Assembly (NCBI GenBank): GCA_913062555.1
Contig: CAJXVU010000009.1
Location: 38,540 to 102,539 of the forward strand
Source of the DNA: an uncultured Bacteroidota bacterium
Lineage (GTDB): Bacteria > Bacteroidota > Bacteroidia > Flavobacteriales > Flavobacteriaceae
DNA: 64,000 bases
Direction: 5' to 3'
Of this stretch, positions 9,366 through 18,257 are shown in pieces. The translations under genes and the position numbers were made by a program. Within the stretch, counting starts at the first letter, position 1, and every line of letters starts with the position of its first letter. The notes under the pieces are model-generated. The model saw only the letters and a list, made by a program, of their open reading frames with translations, searched no databases and was not told the origin of the DNA.

Positions 9366-9428
9366 ATGTTGAATAAAAAAATACTTAGTACGACCGAAAT
9401 GCCATGGGTTTTTATCCCTGGGTTGTGA
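9366..9428 (+). CDS. 20-residue EMPW peptide, copy 2 (putative leader peptide)
   Basis: This frame encodes MLNKKILSTTEMPWVFIPGL and shares length, Met-Leu start and C-terminal EMPWV-x-IPGL-stop with copy 1 at 3410. The sequence CATATTTG, one base from TAnnTTTG, ends four bases before the ATG, the same distance as in copy 1. After the stop come three G within seven bases and then a stretch without G to the next gene at 9494. Conserved residues crowd at the C-terminus next to the stop, where nascent-chain arrest peptides keep their key residues (for example Trp and Pro in TnaC). A regulatory leader for the downstream oxidoreductase is the favoured reading; this is an inference. Confidence 0.6.
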   Translation: MLNKKILSTTEMPWVFIPGL

Positions 9429-9435
9429 GGCTAAG

Positions 9436-9493
9436 ATTCATTCTTCCTTTTTTATTCTTAAATATCATTTTTTTAACATTTTAATTTTTTAAC
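9436..9493 (+). promoter_or_regulatory. G-free spacer after EMPW peptide 2
   Basis: These 58 bases between the peptide and the saccharopine-dehydrogenase-like gene contain no G and are rich in T, with C in the first part. The parallel with 3473-3541 points to a shared RNA role, such as Rho or ribosome access, rather than chance. Confidence 0.4.
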
Positions 9494-10633
9494 ATGAGTA
9501 ATGTAATTGTATTAGGCGCCGGTATGGTGGGTAGTGCTATGGCTATTGATATGGCAAAAAACCATAACGTCACACTAACAGATTTAAATCAGAGTTTATT
9601 AGAAAAACTAAAACTACAACACGAAAGTTTAGCGATTCAACAACTAGATGTAACTAACAAGGAAGCGCTTCAAACGGTCATAAAGCAGCACGATTTGGTA
9701 ATTTGTGCTGTTCCTGGTTTTTTGGGGTTTAAAACATTGAAAGCTATTATTGAAGCCGAAATGAATGTTGTAGACATCTCTTTCTTTCCAGAAAATTCAT
9801 TAGAATTAGATGCTTTGGCTAAAGACAAAAAAGTAACTGCAATTGTAGATTGTGGTGTTGCTCCAGGAATGGATAATGTTATTTTAGGACATTACAATGA
9901 GAAAATGAAGCTCACTGATTTTGAGTGCTTGGTTGGTGGTCTACCCAAACAAAAAAAATGGCCTTTTAGCTATAAGGCGCCGTTTTCACCAATTGATGTT
10001 ATTGAAGAATATACACGCCCTGCCCGATATGTAGAAAACGGAAAAGAAATTGTTCGTGAACCACTAACAGATTGTGATTATGTAGAGTTTGATAAAGTAG
10101 GGACTTTGGAATCGTTTAACTCGGATGGATTACGATCCATAATACATACCATGCCACATATTCCCAATATGAAGGAAAAAACATTGCGTTATCCAGGGCA
10201 TGTAAATTATATTAGAGTTTTAAAGGAGAGCGGGTTTTTTAATACCGAAAAGGTAGAAGTAAATGGTGTTGAGGTTTCTCCTCTAGATTTTACCAGTAAA
10301 ATTCTTATTGATGAATGGAAATTAGGAGAACAGGAAAAAGAACTAACAGTGATGCGAGTTACTGTAAAAGGAGAAAATTCCAATGGACAGACTGAAGAAA
10401 TAGTTTATGATATGCATGATGAATATTGTTCTGAAACCAATACATCATCCATGGCAAGAACAACGGGATATACCGCTACGGCTGCTGCAAATATTTTCTT
10501 AGAAGGGCTGTTTACTGAAAAAGGGATATTTCCCCCAGAGTTAGTGGGTAAACATGAAACTTGTTTTAATTATTTTTTCAAATACTTAGAAGAAAGAAAT
10601 ATATCTTATAAAAAATCTTCACGATTAATGTAA
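9494..10633 (+). CDS. Saccharopine dehydrogenase-like NAD(P)-dependent oxidoreductase
   Basis: The 379-residue protein starts MSNVIVLGAGMVGSAMAIDMA, a GxGxVG Rossmann motif. It continues with VDCGVAPGMDNVILGHY near residue 117, as in the saccharopine dehydrogenase / lysine-ketoglutarate reductase superfamily. Members make or cleave secondary amines between an amino acid and a keto acid. In this cluster it may handle an N-substituted amino acid intermediate; true lysine catabolism is another option. The gene lies behind EMPW peptide 2, and a broken copy of its first 38 codons lies behind peptide 1. The next gene starts nine bases downstream. Confidence 0.75.
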   Translation: MSNVIVLGAGMVGSAMAIDMAKNHNVTLTDLNQSLLEKLKLQHESLAIQQLDVTNKEALQTVIKQHDLVICAVPGFLGFKTLKAIIEAEMNVVDISFFPENSLELDALAKDKKVTAIVDCGVAPGMDNVILGHYNEKMKLTDFECLVGGLPKQKKWPFSYKAPFSPIDVIEEYTRPARYVENGKEIVREPLTDCDYVEFDKVGTLESFNSDGLRSIIHTMPHIPNMKEKTLRYPGHVNYIRVLKESGFFNTEKVEVNGVEVSPLDFTSKILIDEWKLGEQEKELTVMRVTVKGENSNGQTEEIVYDMHDEYCSETNTSSMARTTGYTATAAANIFLEGLFTEKGIFPPELVGKHETCFNYFFKYLEERNISYKKSSRLM

Positions 10634-10641
10634 ATTGTATT

Positions 10642-11091
10642 ATGAATATAAAGGAATGCTTGTATAATAAATGTCAGGAGTTTATCAACAATAGACTACA
10701 TACCATTCAACATACAATTGGTGAAATTCAAAAAGCATTACTTTCTGAAACAAAAAGCTCTGCCGGAGACAAACACGAAACCGGTAGAGCGATGTTACAG
10801 TTGGAGCGAGAAAAAGCAGGACAACAATTAGCAGAAATACAAAAAGTAAAAGAAGTATTGGCTAAAATTAACCTTGATGAAGCTTCTAAAACTATTCGTT
10901 TAGGAAGTATCGTATATACCTCTCAGGCAAATTATTTTATAGCCATTAGCGCAGGAGAGATAAGGGTAGATAATACAAGCTATTTTGCGATTTCCCCTAA
11001 GACACCAATAGGCCAGTTATTAGTCTCTAAAAAAATTGGTGATGTCGTTGTATTTCGAGAAAATAATATAACAATTCAGACCGTTTTATAG
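10642..11091 (+). CDS. GreA/GreB-like C-terminal domain protein
   Basis: The 149-residue protein has a predicted helical, charged N-terminal half (about residues 10-75; QLEREKAGQQLAEIQKVKEVL) and a C-terminal beta-rich part ending SPKTPIGQLLVSKKIGDVVVF. That ending is the GreA/GreB FKBP-like fold. Gre factors rescue backtracked RNA polymerase, but the acidic tip of the coiled coil is not obvious, so it may instead be a Gre-like regulator. Flavobacterial homologues are often mislabelled as acyl carrier synthases. It converges on the ABC gene and overlaps its stop by six bases. Confidence 0.6.
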   Translation: MNIKECLYNKCQEFINNRLHTIQHTIGEIQKALLSETKSSAGDKHETGRAMLQLEREKAGQQLAEIQKVKEVLAKINLDEASKTIRLGSIVYTSQANYFIAISAGEIRVDNTSYFAISPKTPIGQLLVSKKIGDVVVFRENNITIQTVL

Positions 11092-12057
11092 GGTCCTAAA
11101 TTGAATTAATTCATCTGAAATTGAGAAAAATACATCTTGTGATTCAATTATTGCATTTGGATGGTTAATAAAAATGGATCGCCCTTTAAATGTAGCTTCA
11201 ATTAAATAACAATCCCCCATAAAATGGGATTTGAAGACCTTAGCAATAAGGACAGACTTTTTGGTAATCCTAACTTCATTGGCGTAAATTATGATCTCGG
11301 AAGTGTTTGGTTTTAAATGGGATATTTCAGATAGTTTAAAAACATTAAACTCCTCAAAAAAAGAAGCGATTAAGGCTTTTTCAGGTTGTTTATATAGCTG
11401 CTGTGGGCTGTTTTTAGCAATCATTTTTCCCTTGTGTAAAACAATCATCTTGTCGGCATAAGGAAGCACATCGTTCTTGTCATGTGTAGCAACAATACAG
11501 CTAATATGCTGCGCCTTTAAATATTTAAATAAATTACGTCTTAAAGATTGTTTTTTGAAGTTATCGATGTTACTAAAAGGCTCATCTAATAAAAGAACTT
11601 CTGGTTGTTTGGCTATGGCTCTGGCTAAGGCTACACGTTGTTTTTGTCCACCACTTAAATATTGAACTTTTATTTTTGAAAAGTCAGTCAACTCTACAAC
11701 TTCAAGAAGTTCGTTTATGCGAAGCTGCTTTTTATCAGGGTACATATTGGACAAAAAATTACCAATATTTTCGGCGACAGAAATGAAAGGCTCTAAATCG
11801 AATTCTTGAGAAACATATTTCATGAATTCGTAACCGACAATTAAATTAAATTTAGGGCCTAAAACTTGAGCCCCTTTCCAATAGATTTCTCCATGATTAA
11901 GGTCAAATTCGCCATATAATAATTTTAGCAATGTGCTTTTCCCAGAACCACTTTCACCAATAATTGAGAGGTGTTCACCTGCTTTAACATTAAAACTAAT
12001 GCCTTGTAATGTAAACGTGTTGTTATATGTAAAAAAAGTATCTTTTACCTGAAGCAT
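11086..12057 (-). CDS. ABC transporter ATP-binding protein with C-terminal accessory domain
   Basis: The 323-residue ATPase shows Walker A GESGSGKST (34-42), signature LSGGQKQ (134-140) and Walker B VLLLDEP (154-160). A C-terminal extension (about 240-323) resembles a TOBE-type regulatory domain of CUT1/MOI importers. No permease or binding protein is adjacent, so the substrate cannot be told. A longer frame begins with GTG at 12096, inside the terminator of the upstream gene. The ATG at 12057 (MLQVKDTFFTYN) is a better start and gives the normal domain edge. Confidence 0.75.
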   Translation of the reverse strand: MLQVKDTFFTYNNTFTLQGISFNVKAGEHLSIIGESGSGKSTLLKLLYGEFDLNHGEIYWKGAQVLGPKFNLIVGYEFMKYVSQEFDLEPFISVAENIGNFLSNMYPDKKQLRINELLEVVELTDFSKIKVQYLSGGQKQRVALARAIAKQPEVLLLDEPFSNIDNFKKQSLRRNLFKYLKAQHISCIVATHDKNDVLPYADKMIVLHKGKMIAKNSPQQLYKQPEKALIASFFEEFNVFKLSEISHLKPNTSEIIIYANEVRITKKSVLIAKVFKSHFMGDCYLIEATFKGRSIFINHPNAIIESQDVFFSISDELIQFRTL

Positions 12058-12087
12058 TGGGTTGTGTTTAGTGGTAAAAATAATATA

Positions 12088-12115
12088 AAAAGCCACCTGT
12101 ATTACAAGTGGCTTG
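12088..12115 (-). terminator. Terminator between the FG-GAP gene and the ABC gene
   Basis: On the minus strand AAGCCACTTGT and ACAGGTGGCTT form a stem with one mismatch and a short AAT loop, followed by a few T. It ends the FG-GAP gene transcript and supports the shorter start of the ABC protein. Confidence 0.6.
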
Positions 12116-12138
12116 ATTATTTTATATGAGGCTTTTTA

Positions 12139-14238
12139 CTATTCTTTAATGAATTTTTGAGTTCTTAATAAACCATTTTCCATAATTTGTAAAAAATAGG
12201 TTCCTGTACTTAATTCAGAAACATCTATTGTTTTAGATTTGAGCTCACTATTATAAATACGACGCCCTTTCATATCGAAAATTGTATAAGTTGTATTTTC
12301 TAAATTGAGAGAAGTTCTAATATTTAAAAGCCGAGCTGTTGGATTTGGATAAAGCGTTAAAGCCTCATCTAGGATTGGTTTTGTGCTTAAGGTTTGACCT
12401 TCGGTGATATTTAAGGTTTGATTAATGCTTGGGCTGTTAATAATATCAATTACTCCAGAAGGCCAGTATACTGTAATTGAATTAATAGTTGAGTCTAAGC
12501 CCAAACCAAAATGTGTAGTTAAACTACTCATATATCTAAACCCCTCACCGCTTCTAACATCTCGAATTTGAGTCCCTATCCCTGTAGTATTTAATTCTAC
12601 TCTGGCACCAATCCCATTTAAATTACTTTGAACGCCTATGGTATTAATTTTAATCCAATTATAAGAGTTACCATCATTCAAATAAATTCTGGCACTAGGT
12701 GTAGGTGTCGCAACATCTAAAGACCCATCATTATTTAAATCGCCAATACCCCCCGTATCTGGCATTCCAACAATAATAGGAGTAAAGGTCATGTCGCCAT
12801 TGTTCAATAATATATTGCCATTAGAAAAAATATCGATATACCCATCATTATTAAAATCGGCAGGAGAATTATCAACCCCCGTATTTGTAAATGCACTTAA
12901 GCCTGTTGAAGCGGTAATGTCTGTAAATGTATAATTACCCCCGCTACCATTGTTTCGCATCATTTTATGAGCTACACCATTATAGCCTCCAATAAAACAA
13001 TCCATATCACCATCATTATCAAAATCTCCCCAAGCTCCAGACCAAGTTTGAATGATATCGGCTAATCCTGCAGCTTGTGCCACTTCAGTATAATCGCCAT
13101 TACCATTATTTTTAAATAACTGATTTTTTCTTCTATCTTCTGAACCACCACATTTTGCTAAAAACATATCCAAATCGCGGTCATTATCATAATCAATCCA
13201 TACAGAGCCATAATTTCCTCCTGAAGCGAATTCCCCTAAACCATCGCCTGTGATAGGGTTGTTTGTCTCACCATCCCCACTTTGATAATAGGTAAGGGTG
13301 TTATTATCATTAACAAAATACACATTTGGTGCAATATCATGGCAAACAAATATATCAAGGTCATTATCCCCGTCGATATCTACAAAGTTTGTGCGTTGTG
13401 TAAAAGGGACTGTATTTGATGTTTCCAAAGAATAAGATGCTCCATTCGCACCTGCCTTTACAACATTAACACCAGAGCCATTTCCAAAAACCAAATCATT
13501 ATATCCGTCGGCGTTATAATCTCCTGCGGCTAAACTCCAACTTGAACTATATGGAGCACCAATAACATAGTTAGTATTGGTAAAACTGCCATTGGCTTGC
13601 TGATGTTGAATATTTATATCATAAACAAAAATGGCATCTTGTGACACGGAGACCACAGATACAATATCATCAAGGAAATCATTATTCATATCAACCACCG
13701 CACGGGTAGTCCCTGAGATTCCAGTAGATTGATAAGTGAAACTTAATGCACTTGCAGCATTTTCTGTTAGTTCAAAATCAAAACCTGTGGAAAGCCATCT
13801 ATTATCCCAAGCAATATAATATGTTTCACCTCCCGTTGCTGTAAAAGTAACAACAGATAAGCGAGAGTTTGTGTTAGTTCCTGTATAGGTTCCACTATCA
13901 TCATCTCCAGTAACACAATTTAGGGCATTACAGGTGCCATTATAAATTTGAATTCTGGTATCTCCATCGCCATTTACAACTAAATCTGAACTAATGGTGA
14001 CTTCAAAGTCCCCGGTGGGGGTATAAGCGTACCATTCTCCATTTGCTGCAACAATAGAACCTCCTGATGAGCAGATAGGAGTAGGTGCTTCACTTCCATC
14101 AATTGCTACAACAGTGAAAGTCCCTTCTCCAGTTATATGAGTAGCGTTAAATGCATCAGTACAAGTATTTGAACTCGTTTGAGCGGACATCGTTAATGTT
14201 GCTAAACAAAAAATTAAAATGTATATTTTTTTCATCAT
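12139..14238 (-). CDS. Secreted FG-GAP/VCBS repeat protein with ASPIC/UnbV and type IX sorting domain
   Basis: The 699-residue protein starts with a signal peptide (MMKKIYILIFCLATLTMSAQ). An N-terminal domain (about 25-160) precedes several FG-GAP-type repeats with DxDxDGxxD-like calcium loops, such as DIDGDNDLDIF, DYDNDRDLDMF and DFDNDGDMDCF. An ASPIC/UnbV segment, THFGLGLDSTINSITVYWPSG, lies near residue 580. The last 75 residues (LYPNPTARLLNI to TQKFIKE) are a type A T9SS C-terminal domain. The protein should be exported to the cell surface; a role in adhesion or polymer binding is inferred. It follows the di-heme lipoprotein gene by 29 bases. Confidence 0.85.
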   Translation of the reverse strand: MMKKIYILIFCLATLTMSAQTSSNTCTDAFNATHITGEGTFTVVAIDGSEAPTPICSSGGSIVAANGEWYAYTPTGDFEVTISSDLVVNGDGDTRIQIYNGTCNALNCVTGDDDSGTYTGTNTNSRLSVVTFTATGGETYYIAWDNRWLSTGFDFELTENAASALSFTYQSTGISGTTRAVVDMNNDFLDDIVSVVSVSQDAIFVYDINIQHQQANGSFTNTNYVIGAPYSSSWSLAAGDYNADGYNDLVFGNGSGVNVVKAGANGASYSLETSNTVPFTQRTNFVDIDGDNDLDIFVCHDIAPNVYFVNDNNTLTYYQSGDGETNNPITGDGLGEFASGGNYGSVWIDYDNDRDLDMFLAKCGGSEDRRKNQLFKNNGNGDYTEVAQAAGLADIIQTWSGAWGDFDNDGDMDCFIGGYNGVAHKMMRNNGSGGNYTFTDITASTGLSAFTNTGVDNSPADFNNDGYIDIFSNGNILLNNGDMTFTPIIVGMPDTGGIGDLNNDGSLDVATPTPSARIYLNDGNSYNWIKINTIGVQSNLNGIGARVELNTTGIGTQIRDVRSGEGFRYMSSLTTHFGLGLDSTINSITVYWPSGVIDIINSPSINQTLNITEGQTLSTKPILDEALTLYPNPTARLLNIRTSLNLENTTYTIFDMKGRRIYNSELKSKTIDVSELSTGTYFLQIMENGLLRTQKFIKE

Positions 14239-14267
14239 GATTTGGTTTTATTAGGGGTAAATAATCA

Positions 14268-15344
14268 TTAATTACATATATTGTCTAAGGAGTTAATCCA
14301 TTGTTCAATGAGATCAACACCTTCTTCGTGTTTAAGTGATCTGCCTATAATTGGCATTTTATATTCATCTAAAATAGAGCTCATTCTAAATAAGAGCGCA
14401 GATTTATCTGTATTATTTGGTGATACGATATGCGTTAGTGACTCGTTAATATCGAAGCCATGTTGCACACAAATCCCCATGTTTTTCGGGTCTTCTGTTT
14501 TATTAAATGCAAATCGCATTGGTGGATAATTGCAATATCCTTTCTCCGAATGACAATGAGCACAATTAATATCTAAATATGACCGTGCCCTTAAATTTAA
14601 CGGTTGAGACTCATCTTCCCAGTTTACAGCCGATACTATGTTTTCTGGATAGTTGTCCTCTAAATAACCATATGCCACCCACTTTTCTAGCTGGTTTTTA
14701 ATACCGTCTTTAAAAGCAAAGTTAAAATTAATATTTTGAGGCTTTGGCCCTATGGGCAAAATAGCATCATATTTATTATGGCAAGTAAAACATTCATCAT
14801 AAGAAGGAATGTTATAGTTAACGGATCTAGTTTCGTTGTTTTCAAGCAATTTAACACCAACAGAGCTCCCTTCTTTAGTATAAGTTGCTTCTGTTTGCTC
14901 ATTATTCCACACATAATTTACTAACACCCACTTCCCTTCATTTTTAATAATAAGGCGCGTTTCAATAAGCCTCGTATCCTTTTTAGGTAATACATTCTCA
15001 AAATAATGTGTTGTTATTAAAACGGTGCCATCAGGAAAATCAAAGATGCTATAATCGTTAACATAGGTGGCCTTTTTGCCTTTAGGCATCCATACAAATG
15101 TTTTTGCTTTGGCATAGTCAATAAATAAACCACTTATAATTTTATAAGGGAGCACCCCATATACTGGGTTTAGCTCAGCAATATTGCCTTTAAAAAAATT
15201 ATATTCAGATAAAGAAGTAAAGGGTTCGCTTTCTAAATCGAGTATAACTGGTGATACAGGGCTGTAATGATCCCCTTTTACGCATGAGGGTAGTAAAAAA
15301 CAAAAGACAAGAACTCCAATTATGTAGGTGTATTTCTTACTCAT
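14268..15344 (-). CDS. Di-heme c-type cytochrome lipoprotein
   Basis: The 358-residue protein has a lipoprotein signal ending LLPSC (Cys21). Two heme c motifs are CFTCH at 185-189 and CAHCH at 261-265. The region between residues 40 and 180 is beta-rich and has no known motif to the eye. It would be a periplasmic or outer-membrane electron carrier. It is similar in plan to conserved SO2930/HNE_0200-type proteins (recalled, not searched). It is co-directional with the surface FG-GAP protein, so the two may be expressed together. Redox partner unknown. Confidence 0.7.
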   Translation of the reverse strand: MSKKYTYIIGVLVFCFLLPSCVKGDHYSPVSPVILDLESEPFTSLSEYNFFKGNIAELNPVYGVLPYKIISGLFIDYAKAKTFVWMPKGKKATYVNDYSIFDFPDGTVLITTHYFENVLPKKDTRLIETRLIIKNEGKWVLVNYVWNNEQTEATYTKEGSSVGVKLLENNETRSVNYNIPSYDECFTCHNKYDAILPIGPKPQNINFNFAFKDGIKNQLEKWVAYGYLEDNYPENIVSAVNWEDESQPLNLRARSYLDINCAHCHSEKGYCNYPPMRFAFNKTEDPKNMGICVQHGFDINESLTHIVSPNNTDKSALLFRMSSILDEYKMPIIGRSLKHEEGVDLIEQWINSLDNICN

Positions 15345-15461
15345 TGCCGAAAAATTTAAAAGGCATGGCTAATATAAAAAAAATTAGAAACCCGCTCGTA
15401 ATTAATTAGTTATAATACCAAATTTTCTATATAAAATGTAATGAATCTAAATTATCGAAAA

Positions 15462-16451
15462 TTAAATTAATGAATTAGAAGATAAATACTCAGCAATTTG
15501 TACGGCATTTGTAGCAGCTCCTTTTCTAAGGTTATCGCTCACAATCCACATGTTTAAAGTGTTTTGTTGCGATCCATCTCGTCTAATTCTACCGACAAAT
15601 ACGTCATCTTTTCCATGAGCATATATGGGCATTGGATATAAATTTACATCTGGATTATCTTGTACTGTGATACCAATAGTTTCATTTAAAATGGTTCTGA
15701 TATCAGTCACATCAAAGTCATTTGCAAACTCAACATTTACAGACTCGCTATGTCCTCCAGAAGTTGGGATTCTAACGGCAGTGGCTGTTACTGCTATTGT
15801 TTTGTCATTGAGAATTTTTTGAGTCTCACGAACTAATTTCATTTCTTCTTTGGTATACCCATTATCCTCAAACACATCGCAATGTGGTAATGCATTTTTA
15901 TGTATTGGGTAAGGATATGCCATTTCGCCCTTAATCCCGGCCATTTCATTTTCAAGCTGTTTAACAGCTTTGACTCCAGTTCCTGAAATAGATTGGTATG
16001 TTGAAATAACTAGGCGTTTGATTTTGTATTTATGATGTAAAGGCGCTAATGCCATTACCAATTGTATTGTTGAACAATTAGGGTTGGCAATAATTTTATC
16101 TGCTTTTGTGATTTGATCGGCATTAATTTCTGGAACGACTAATTTTTTATCGAGATCCATTCTCCAGGCTGAAGAATTATCAATAACAGTGGTTCCCGCT
16201 TCTGCAAATTTAGGAGCCCATTCTAAAGACGTGTCTCCACCAGCAGAAAACAACGCAACATCTGGTTTCATAGCAATAGCATCATTCATACTTACAATTG
16301 TATATGATTTACCATTATACTCAATTTCCTTACCAACACTACGTTCAGAAGCCACAGGAATTAATTCACTTATTGGAAAATTACGTTCGTTAAGAACTTC
16401 TAACATGACATTGCCTACCATTCCGGTAGCACCTACTACAGCTACTTTCAT
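15462..16451 (-). CDS. asd: Aspartate-semialdehyde dehydrogenase
   Basis: The 329-residue enzyme reduces aspartyl phosphate to aspartate semialdehyde, the branch point for lysine/diaminopimelate, threonine and methionine. Visible features are the NADP motif VGATGMVGNVM (6-16), catalytic Cys126 in ANPNCSTIQL, and the QSISGTGVKA and SGGHSESVNVEF segments, with an acid-base His in the latter. Length and motifs are standard. The gene stands alone, with mscL upstream on the same strand behind a terminator. Confidence 0.95.
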   Translation of the reverse strand: MKVAVVGATGMVGNVMLEVLNERNFPISELIPVASERSVGKEIEYNGKSYTIVSMNDAIAMKPDVALFSAGGDTSLEWAPKFAEAGTTVIDNSSAWRMDLDKKLVVPEINADQITKADKIIANPNCSTIQLVMALAPLHHKYKIKRLVISTYQSISGTGVKAVKQLENEMAGIKGEMAYPYPIHKNALPHCDVFEDNGYTKEEMKLVRETQKILNDKTIAVTATAVRIPTSGGHSESVNVEFANDFDVTDIRTILNETIGITVQDNPDVNLYPMPIYAHGKDDVFVGRIRRDGSQQNTLNMWIVSDNLRKGAATNAVQIAEYLSSNSLI

Positions 16452-16605
16452 CTGTTACTTTTTATTATTTTTTACCTGTCAAATGGAACCACCATAAATA
16501 ATCAATTTCTTGTGAAACTGAATTTTTTGTCATGGACGTTACATTATCATAAATTTGAACTACAAAAGTAACTATTAATTCATTTTAATAGTCCAATAAT
16601 CATAT

Positions 16606-16642
16606 AAAAAAGACCGCTTTTAATTAAAAAAGCGGTCTTTTT
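16606..16642 (-). terminator. Terminator after mscL
   Basis: AAAAAGACCGCTTTT and AAAAGCGGTCTTTTT form a long, almost symmetric hairpin, with T-runs usable on either strand. It lies 20 bases past the mscL stop, before asd. Confidence 0.85.
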
Positions 16643-16661
16643 AACAACATGAAATAAATTG

Positions 16662-17063
16662 TTATTTTTTTAACAAGTCCCTAATCTGCAAGAGTAAATC
16701 ATTGTCGGATGGACCTGCTGGTGGCGCTGGTGCTTCTTCTTTTGCTTTCTTCATTTTATTCACTGCCTTTACTACCATAAACATTACAAAAGCAATAATA
16801 ATAAAATCAATAAGGTGGGTTGTGAAAGCCCCCCATAACACTGCAACTTCACCTTCCATCACTCCTTCTGCATTTGCGACGCCTTCTCTAATCACATATT
16901 TTAAATCCTTAAAGTCCGAATTAAAAATTAATCCAATCAATGGAGACACGATTCCTCCAGTAAATGCTGTAACAACTTCCTTAAAAGCGGCACCCATTAC
17001 AAAACCAACAGCAATGTCGATTAGGCTGCCTTTCATTGCAAACTCTTTAAATTCTTTTAGCAT
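16662..17063 (-). CDS. mscL: Large-conductance mechanosensitive channel
   Basis: The 133-residue inner-membrane protein begins MLKEFKEFAMKGSLIDIAVGFVMGAAF, the amphipathic N-helix and TM1 with the small-residue gate typical of MscL. A second membrane segment runs LIDFIIIAFVMFMVVKAVN (about 84-102), followed by a charged cytoplasmic helix. It opens on membrane tension to release solutes on hypo-osmotic shock. A Pro/Ala linker before the C-terminal helix (EEAPAPPAGPSDND) is normal for the family. Confidence 0.95.
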   Translation of the reverse strand: MLKEFKEFAMKGSLIDIAVGFVMGAAFKEVVTAFTGGIVSPLIGLIFNSDFKDLKYVIREGVANAEGVMEGEVAVLWGAFTTHLIDFIIIAFVMFMVVKAVNKMKKAKEEAPAPPAGPSDNDLLLQIRDLLKK

Positions 17064-17150
17064 ATTAATCTGATTTAGTTAGTATTATCTATGGGCAATT
17101 TAACTAAAATTTCTAAATCTCTAGAAAAGGATTTGATAATAAGGAATTTG

Positions 17151-18257
17151 CTAACTACGAAACACACGTTTTACACGTTGAGAAATGGCAGTGAGTAGTT
17201 CGTAAGAAATTGTATTTGTGGTTCGCGCTAAATCTTCAGCCGTTGTCTCTTTTCCAAAAATTTGAACCTCATCACCTTCTTCGCAGTTAATGGATGTAAT
17301 ATCTACCATAATCATGTCCATACACACATTTCCAATTATGGATGCTTTTTCACCATTGATAAGCACATAGCCTTTGCCATTTCCGTAATGCCTACTAACA
17401 CCATCAGCATGGCCTATAGGTATTGTTGCTGTTTTTTTAGGGGCGTCACTAGTATAGGCTCTATTATAACCAACGGTTTCTCCTTTTTCAATATGGTGAA
17501 TTTGAGATAATATAGATTTTAATGTTGCTATGGGTTTTAAGTGTAGGTCCTCCATCTTAGAATTTCCAAAGCCATATAAACCGATACCAGTTCTTACCAT
17601 ATCAAAGTGTGCCTCAGGATAATTTAGTATCCCAGAAGTATTGCAAATGTGTTTTGTTGGCGTGTAACCTATTTTTTTAGAAAACCTAGCTACAATTGTG
17701 TTGAAAGTTTCTATTTGCGCAACCGTAAATTCTTTTTCGTTTTTAGCTTCACTAGCCGCCAAATGAGAAAAGACTGACGCGACTTTAATTGTATTTGTAC
17801 TATTCAGTCTAGAAACCACATCATCCACATCGTTCTCCCAAAAGCCAAGACGGTTTAGGCCTGTATTAAATTTAATATGAACAGGATAATTGCTTTGTTG
17901 AGTTTCTTCAGCAATTTTTATGAATGCATTTAAAACTTTTGCATTATATAAATTTGGCTCAAGACAGTGTTCAATAATAAGTTTAAAATTGACAGGCTGT
18001 GGATGGAGTATTAAAATAGGAGTTGTTATTCCTGCATCACGTAATGCAATGCCCTCATTGGTATAAGCTACAGCAAAATAATCGACATTAAGCTTTTGTA
18101 GATATTGAGCAACAACCGCCGCATCACTTCCATATGCAAAGGCTTTAACTACGGCGGTAATTTTAGTATTGTTATTAAGTTTCGATTTAAGATAATCGAA
18201 ATTATGTTTCAGAGCTTTTAGGTCTATTTCAAGTACCGTTTCTTGCGCTTTAGGCAT
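17151..18257 (-). CDS. alr: Alanine racemase
   Basis: The 368-residue PLP enzyme interconverts L- and D-alanine for peptidoglycan. Lys38 in [11 protein letters not shown] is the PLP lysine; the usual AVVKANAYG has Phe in place of Asn here. The second-face Tyr is in [41 protein letters not shown] and [10 protein letters not shown] are family blocks. Its start overlaps the end of tdk by eight bases, so the two genes are co-transcribed. Confidence 0.93.
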   Translation of the reverse strand: MPKAQETVLEIDLKALKHNFDYLKSKLNNNTKITAVVKAFAYGSDAAVVAQYLQKLNVDYFAVAYTNEGIALRDAGITTPILILHPQPVNFKLIIEHCLEPNLYNAKVLNAFIKIAEETQQSNYPVHIKFNTGLNRLGFWENDVDDVVSRLNSTNTIKVASVFSHLAASEAKNEKEFTVAQIETFNTIVARFSKKIGYTPTKHICNTSGILNYPEAHFDMVRTGIGLYGFGNSKMEDLHLKPIATLKSILSQIHHIEKGETVGYNRAYTSDAPKKTATIPIGHADGVSRHYGNGKGYVLINGEKASIIGNVCMDMIMVDITSINCEEGDEVQIFGKETTAEDLARTTNTISYELLTAISQRVKRVFRS

